Shown: positions 59,140 to 64,000 of the stretch, piece by piece
How positions within the stretch are numbered: position 1 is the first letter of the stretch
How the letters are laid out: each line of letters opens with the position of its first letter
Source of the DNA: Pseudocercospora fijiensis CIRAD86
Taxonomy: Eukaryota; Ascomycota; Dothideomycetes; Mycosphaerellales; Mycosphaerellaceae
Length of the DNA stretch: 64,000 nt
Assembly (NCBI RefSeq): GCF_000340215.1
Contig: NW_006921544.1
Coordinates: forward strand, 464,599 to 528,598
Direction of reading: 5' to 3'
Position numbers and translations under genes: made by a program
Notes under the pieces: generated by a model
What the model was told of the DNA's origin: nothing
The model's input: only the letters and a program-made list of their open reading frames with translations
Databases searched by the model: none

Positions 59140-59941
59140 AAATGGACCACTACTACCTTAGTAGGCCCGATAAACCTATAACTACTCGCGTATAGCCTCC
59201 CCTTTTGCTCCTATTCACTCGCTTTACACCGAATTTTTCACTCGCTAGTACCCTTATTCGCGCATTTAAACGGATTATCGACGTATACTAGGATCGATTG
59301 TCCCTTTATATATTAGTAGCCGGATAGAGTACTACTACTAGAGCCCTATCGTTGCTTCTTTCCCTTTACACTACTACCGACGAGAGTAGGGGCTTCAGTA
59401 AGGAGCCCCTATCCTTAATAATATCCCTAGACCTACTCCCCGGGGTAGTCTAAGTACCTACCTACCCGTAGAGCGAGTAAATAATTTTAACTCGGCAAAA
59501 AGGGACCTACTAGAAGCTCTACGTCGCGCCTAGCTTACTAAAACCGAAGTCTACCCTACGGAGTAAGCCTAGGAAAACCTTACCTAACCTTAAAAATTTC
59601 CTTTGTTTAAAACCCTTTCCTTTGTATTATTTCTATAGCCTACGCCGGCCGACATATCGAGATTTCTAAGAATCCCGGGAGCTCCCGCCTATAGTAGCTA
59701 GCTAGCTAGGATACATTGCGACTACTACTACTACCCCTATACTACCCGGAGGAGCCCTTATTACTATGCCTTAATACGGTAGGGGTTGAAGCGGGGGGGG
59801 TTAGTGCGCTATATAATGCTTAACTCCCTAGATCTAAGTGCTCTAGTCCTACGCCCTCGAATCTCGCTACTACGCGAATTACCTAGGCCTTTAGAAATGT
59901 CGCCGCTACCCGCTACTAACCCTTCACTTCCTTTAGGACAT
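59140..59941. other. ORF2/ORF3 intergenic region
   Basis: Contains the third block (59689-59717), followed by a (CTA)-rich stretch and a G-run at 59789-59798. The ORF2 phase can be read through most of it (NNFNSAKRDLLEALRRAQLT), so part may be ORF2 C-terminus. The open stretch 59786-60142 begins here at a TTG. Confidence 0.45.
59689..59717 (+). repeat. CTAGCTAGCTAG block 3 (ORF2/ORF3 boundary)
   Basis: CTATAGTAG, then CTAGCTAGCTAGG, then ATACATT. Confidence 0.9.
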
Positions 59942-62900
59942 ATGCCTTACTTTCGGATTTATATACAAACGCGCGTATACGCGCAAGGCAGGTGCCTCCC
60001 GTCCCTTCCCGCGTACCCGCGCCCTTACTACGACAAAAAGGCGATCTTTCTCGCGCCTAAACTTCTTTATAAACAAACACATCTGTACCGCCCTTCCCTC
60101 GACAAAGCGATAGGCGCTTATAGCAAATACTACCCTCCTTAATTAACTATTAAAGACCGACAAACCCCTACCTCCTCTACGCGACCCGATACGCAAAACC
60201 CCCTCTGCCGCCTCGTAAGCGCGTAATAGTAGAAGCCTCTAGTCGAGACCTTATTACGAGCGTAGCCTATAGCGGCATTTCCTACCTTCCTTCCGACTAG
60301 CGACTAAGCAATTACAATACCCTACTCGAATAGGTACAATATCTTTAATCCGCTAACCTATCCCGCTAAACTAAAGTAGATATAATCTACGACAACCTAG
60401 GAAGCGTTAATAACTTTATTGAAGGCACCGAGCTAACCTATTATCGGCTTAAGGAGGCGCTCTTTAAAGGACTACCGAAAGAAATAGGAGATGTTCTTCG
60501 TACCCGAGGATCTACTATAGTATAGGCCCTCGAGTAGTATATAGGTAACGAATTTGCTACCCTATAAGCCGCCGCTGCTCGTAGGAAGGCTACGGAAGAT
60601 CGCCGCAAGAACGATATTACTAATAGTCCTATATTCTTTAGGAACTACCTAGACCTCTACAATGTCCGAGGTAACACCGCGAAGGAAATAGCTCGAGTCT
60701 TTAGGCTATAGAAGGATAGAAAGCTCAACAACTACGCAAACTTTAAGGACGCTAGCTAGGTTTCCGAAATTCAGCTTGTTCTTCGCATCCTAAGTAATTA
60801 CCTATACCGCCGAACGCTTAGGGCGAGACAGGGACGGGTAGATGTTAATACCGTTACTATTACTACTAAGGACTGCGTAGTAGATAAGGAGGACGACACT
60901 CGTAAGGAGGGTAAGAATGAATTCTTCTCTTAGAGATCGGAGGCTAGTAAGGCGAAGCTTAAGGCGGTTAGTATTCGAATTAGCTAATACGAAGGCCCTC
61001 CTATTATTGCTATTACTCCCGACGGGCGCCCTTTTTCGAGACCGCTAGGTAGCTATATTGAAGGCACTGCTTCTAGGACCCTAGGGCTTAATGTCCCTCG
61101 ATCCCGTATAGGCATATATAAGCGAATTAGCACACCTATTAGATTACTAGTTGTATATAACCCGGCTAGCGACCCTCTAGCTAGACAGGACAACTAGTAG
61201 CTGTTACCCGCTCGCCCTACTTAGCCTATCGGCTCTCGCTAAAATACGCCTCTATAACGTAATACGACTCGCCCTAATCTCCTAGTCGAAAACTCTTCTT
61301 CGCTGCCCGATCGGACTAGTAGTAGGAGTGGTAATAACAGCCTTGCTCTAGGGGCTCCGCCTACTCGTCGAATTCGAACTACTACGCCTATCCCCCCTCT
61401 AGGAAGGACCCGCAGATCGAACAGACTTAATAAGCCGAGTAGAGATCTTGCCGCACCCCTCGAGGAGAACCTAACCGACGACCTTAATGCCTTAGGACCT
61501 AAGCGGGGAGGCACTGTATACTACAAGGAACTAACCCCCGATAAGGATACTTAAATTAGAAACAGCCTAGCCTACTACAGCTACAATAGATTCTCGGAAG
61601 CCGACCGTAGTACTTTAATGCAGTACGATAGTAAATCTAATAACGCTACGTAGGGAAGAGCAATTGCCCTTATTATAACTGCCCCTTACCCGCCTTGCTA
61701 TGCTTATACCCGCTACCTGTTTAGGACAGTAGTTGGATTTCGAGGAAAGGTCGGTCGAGAGCAGATAATAGAAACCTTAAGTAGCCCTAGATATAAGTAC
61801 CGGAACGACCTGCTCCGCCTTCGAACTAAGAGACCTAACCTGTTTCGGAAGACTCGCCGTCCTCCTGTCCCTAGCGACTACCTTAGACTATATCGCTTTT
61901 TCCCTAAGGCCTATAGTTACGAGAGTAAGATATACAACCCTTTAACTGTTAAACGCGTTACCTTAGCGATTACTGCTAAGATTCGCAAGGCCTTCTCCCG
62001 TATAGGAGTAATAACAAAGGCTAGCTAGGATGCCTAGGCAAGAGATAGTACTGTTACCTTAGATAGCATTACGAGCGACAAAGGCTCTACTAAACTATAT
62101 AGAGCGGCCGTCTTTAGTTAGTGTAATAATAAGAAAGTCGAAGTCGCCGCGGCCCCTCTACCCTTCGGAAAGATGTCCCTCTCTAACTGGTTTAAGCTAG
62201 AGGCTGTAATGTACCTTTAGCATTAGCGTTTAGTTAACGGAGTCTCGAATAAGGGTTAGCTTCGAACCGCCTTCTATTCTAGGTTCTAGCAGATCTGCCG
62301 AGGAGACCCTGTCTACTAGCTCCTCTACGGCCTTACCCGCCCTAATTACGCTCTTAACCTAATCTCCTACCCGTACTACGCTAAGATAACTTAACCTAGT
62401 AACGGCGGTTCGACCGAGTTTGCCTATATTAACTAGTACCCTCTCGATCTCTAAGAAGGCATTGCTACAAACTAAGTTTAAGGCTCCGTATCCTTCCTCC
62501 CTAAAACGGTAGAGACTACTACGAAGGTCTTCGCTAGGATCTACTAACTAGAAGTCTTTAATAAATAGTGTAAGGAACTTAAGACCCTTCGCTAGGAAAA
62601 GGGCCCTACGTACGCCCCTCGGGGTTACATTCTCTCTATTAACTACAATATATATTACCTAAATACTAAGATAGAGAATACCCTCAATAACTTTATTAAG
62701 AACGAGCTAAAAAGCAAGTATCGAAATGTAGGCTAGGAGCAGCACCCGGTCGGTGCCCTTAGAGTACGCCTAACCCTTCCCTACCTTCCGTACGGCGCTT
62801 AGGCATTACCGAAGAACACTAAGAGGATGACTATACTCCCCTAGTTCTACCGATACGACTTAGTAACTAGAAAGCTCGATTGCGAAGCTAGAGGTACGTT

Positions 62901-63756
62901 TTAGGAACTCGCCGCTGCCTATCGAGACCTTCTTCCTAGCCCTACCTCGCCCTCTAGTCTTGCAAACAAGTACGGTGCCCCTCCGTACGCGTTCCCGGCT
63001 ACAGTGCGCCTACGCAACAATAACCTAATCTCGGAAGCCCTCGTCGGTCGATTAAAGTAGGACGATACTGTAGTATAGTAACATATTCGAAGACTCTTTC
63101 GCAACCTTAACTAAGAAGGCTCCTTATATATACTCGAGAACTATTTAAAGCAGTATCGTAAGGATGTAGCGTCGGCATACTCTAAGATATTAAGTAAGGT
63201 TATTCGCCTCGAGTAGGAACGTTTCGGGGAGAAATCATTCTTTAAGGCCCTTATATAGTCTTTAAAAGACTAGAGTTGCATCCTAAACAATAGCGGAGAT
63301 CGGTATATACGCCTAAACTAGGATAATTTCTACCGATATCAGCCTACGCCTAACGCTAGGGAGGAGTTTAACTAGGGAGGCTAGGGATTTATATACTAAC
63401 AGGAACCTAGTAAGGTAGACCTTCCTACTAACTAGCGGCAGTCTAGCGCCCCTTTAGCGAAACCTGCTACCTACGCTTCGAAGGTCTCTACTCCTAGTAG
63501 AGTACTCCCGAACGTTAACTCCTAGTAGCTTAGTACCCCTAAGAAACAGCCTCCTTAGCTATCTTCTTTAAAGCAGCCTACGAACCCTATAGCCAATCCG
63601 AATAAGCGACAGACCCGCTAGGACACACGGGCTAAGGCGACGCGGACCTAGGCTCTTATCGACTAATTCAACTAGTAGGGGCGAGGAGGCAATTATAGCG
63701 GCTAGGGCTGTAGAGGTAACTATAGTAGACTAGCGACTCGTAGTGGAAAGAAATGA
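59942..63756 (+). pseudogene. Giant copy B ORF3, about 1,270 codons, unknown function
   Basis: Begins at ATG 59942 (MPYFRIYIQTRVYAQGRCLP) or slightly upstream. It changes phase once near 60205 at a C-run (probable 1-bp indel), then stays in one phase to an intact TGA at 63754-63756. Stops are few and RIP-type. The N-terminal part is helical (YYRLKEALFKGLPKEIGDVL; EQYIGNEFATLQAAAARRKA). The middle is basic and Ser/Pro/Thr-rich (61200-61480). A long globular-looking part follows (DYLRLYRFFPKAYSYESKIY; MSLSNWFKLEAVMYLQHQRL; RMTILPQFYRYDLVTRKLD). The C-terminus is Gly/Arg-rich (GRGGNYSGQGCRGNYSR). No membrane segment, so an envelope is unlikely. Possibly a second Gag-like or RNA-binding protein, by inference from the RGG-type tail. 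Confidence 0.7.
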
Positions 63757-63762
63757 GTAATA

Positions 63763-63793
63763 GGGTATAGTAGCTAGCTAGCTAGGATACCGT
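63763..63793 (+). repeat. CTAGCTAGCTAG block 4 (after ORF3)
   Basis: GGGTATAGTAG, then CTAGCTAGCTAGG, then ATACCGTT. It starts 7 nt after the ORF3 stop codon. Confidence 0.9.
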
Positions 63794-63836
63794 TATAGGA
63801 TAGTCGGTTTAGTTTCTTTGCGTGTTTAAGGTTTTT

Positions 63837-63896
63837 TAGTCCGGGAGGTAAGGAAGCGTTAGTCTAAGGGCAGACTTCTTAGTCCGGGAGGGAAAA
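63837..63896 (+). promoter_or_regulatory. Polypurine tract of giant copy B
   Basis: GGGAGGGAAAA (63886-63896) directly precedes the 3' LTR. A near-duplicate TTAGTCCGGGAGGTAAGGAA lies at 63837-63856, possibly a second or ancestral tract. Confidence 0.85.
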
Positions 63897-64000
63897 TGTA
63901 GTAGGGAAACCCGGCTTAGCATAGGTATGTCTACTTGTATCTTCTTCCCCTGTTTTTATACCCTAGAGCACATACAACTACCTTTATAATTAGAACATAC
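63897..64000 (+). repeat. 3' LTR of giant copy B, first 104 bp
   Basis: Aligns without gaps to 50108-50211 with nine transitions and no transversions. Runs off the window. Confidence 0.95.

Larger units (their letters stand above)
50108..64000 (+). mobile_element. Giant Gypsy retroelement, copy B (3' LTR runs off the window)
   Basis: LTR starts at 50108 and 63897 share TGTAGTAGGGAAACCCGGCT. The distance between them is 13,789 bp, so the element is about 14.3 kb, far longer than a usual 5-7 kb Gypsy element. Order: LTR, block, ORF1 (gag-protease), block, ORF2 (RT-RNaseH-integrase-extension), block, ORF3, block, polypurine tract, LTR. It sits inside RNase H of chromovirus C. The left flank is ACTAG. 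RIP is present but milder than in copy A, consistent with a younger insertion. Confidence 0.9.

Noticed and set aside
61239..61514. Minus-strand 91-residue Arg/Leu-rich frame, and 62919-63104
   Set aside because: Antisense shadows of ORF3; Arg/Leu-rich composition is typical of the reverse of its Ser/Pro/Thr- and Arg-rich section.
59942..63756. Envelope gene making the giant element a retrovirus-like agent
   Set aside because: No signal peptide, membrane segment or cysteine-rich ectodomain; the Gly/Arg-rich C-terminus fits nucleic-acid binding better.

Overview
This window is a transposon graveyard from a filamentous ascomycete (Pezizomycotina). No intact host gene was recognised. Nearly the whole sequence carries the signature of repeat-induced point mutation (RIP): CpA and TpG are strongly depleted on both strands, TpA is in excess and CpG is kept. 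Genuine reading frames are therefore peppered with TAA and TAG at old CAA, CAG and TGG codons, and the longest open frames are mostly antisense shadows. I read coding regions with these stops as former Gln or Trp; positions called as pseudogenes mean that.

Layout. (1) 1-1747: one end of a hAT DNA transposon, cut by the window start, with its terminal inverted repeat at 1728-1747. (2) 1756-12410: three RIP-damaged minus-strand genes of unknown family (one with SAP-like repeats), then poorly resolved plus-strand coding debris to about 15450. (3) 15838-36265: minus-strand Ty3/Gypsy chromovirus A, split inside its RT catalytic box by chromovirus B (LTRs 20054-20380 and 35726-36071, TSD TATAT). 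B is itself split by a 9,132-bp hAT element (24826-33957, TSD GCCTTTCG). That hAT carries a transposase, a histone H3-like gene and several unknown ORFs. (4) 36266-46764: truncated copy of a very large Gypsy retroelement ('giant', copy A), interrupted by a 12-bp-period satellite and by a 1,001-bp TIR element. (5) 46765-50107: chromovirus C, same family as A, 3' truncated by (6) 50108-64000: giant copy B, with 5' LTR, three long ORFs (gag-protease; RT-RNaseH-integrase plus extension; a third ORF of about 1,270 codons), polypurine tract and the start of the 3' LTR.

Most noteworthy. The hAT element contains a full-length divergent histone H3 gene in which four RIP stops fall exactly on invariant H3 glutamines. 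The giant retroelement has a block built on a CTAGCTAGCTAG palindrome after the 5' LTR, between its ORFs and after ORF3. Insertion order can be read from the nesting: A, then B, then hAT; and giant A, then C, then giant B.
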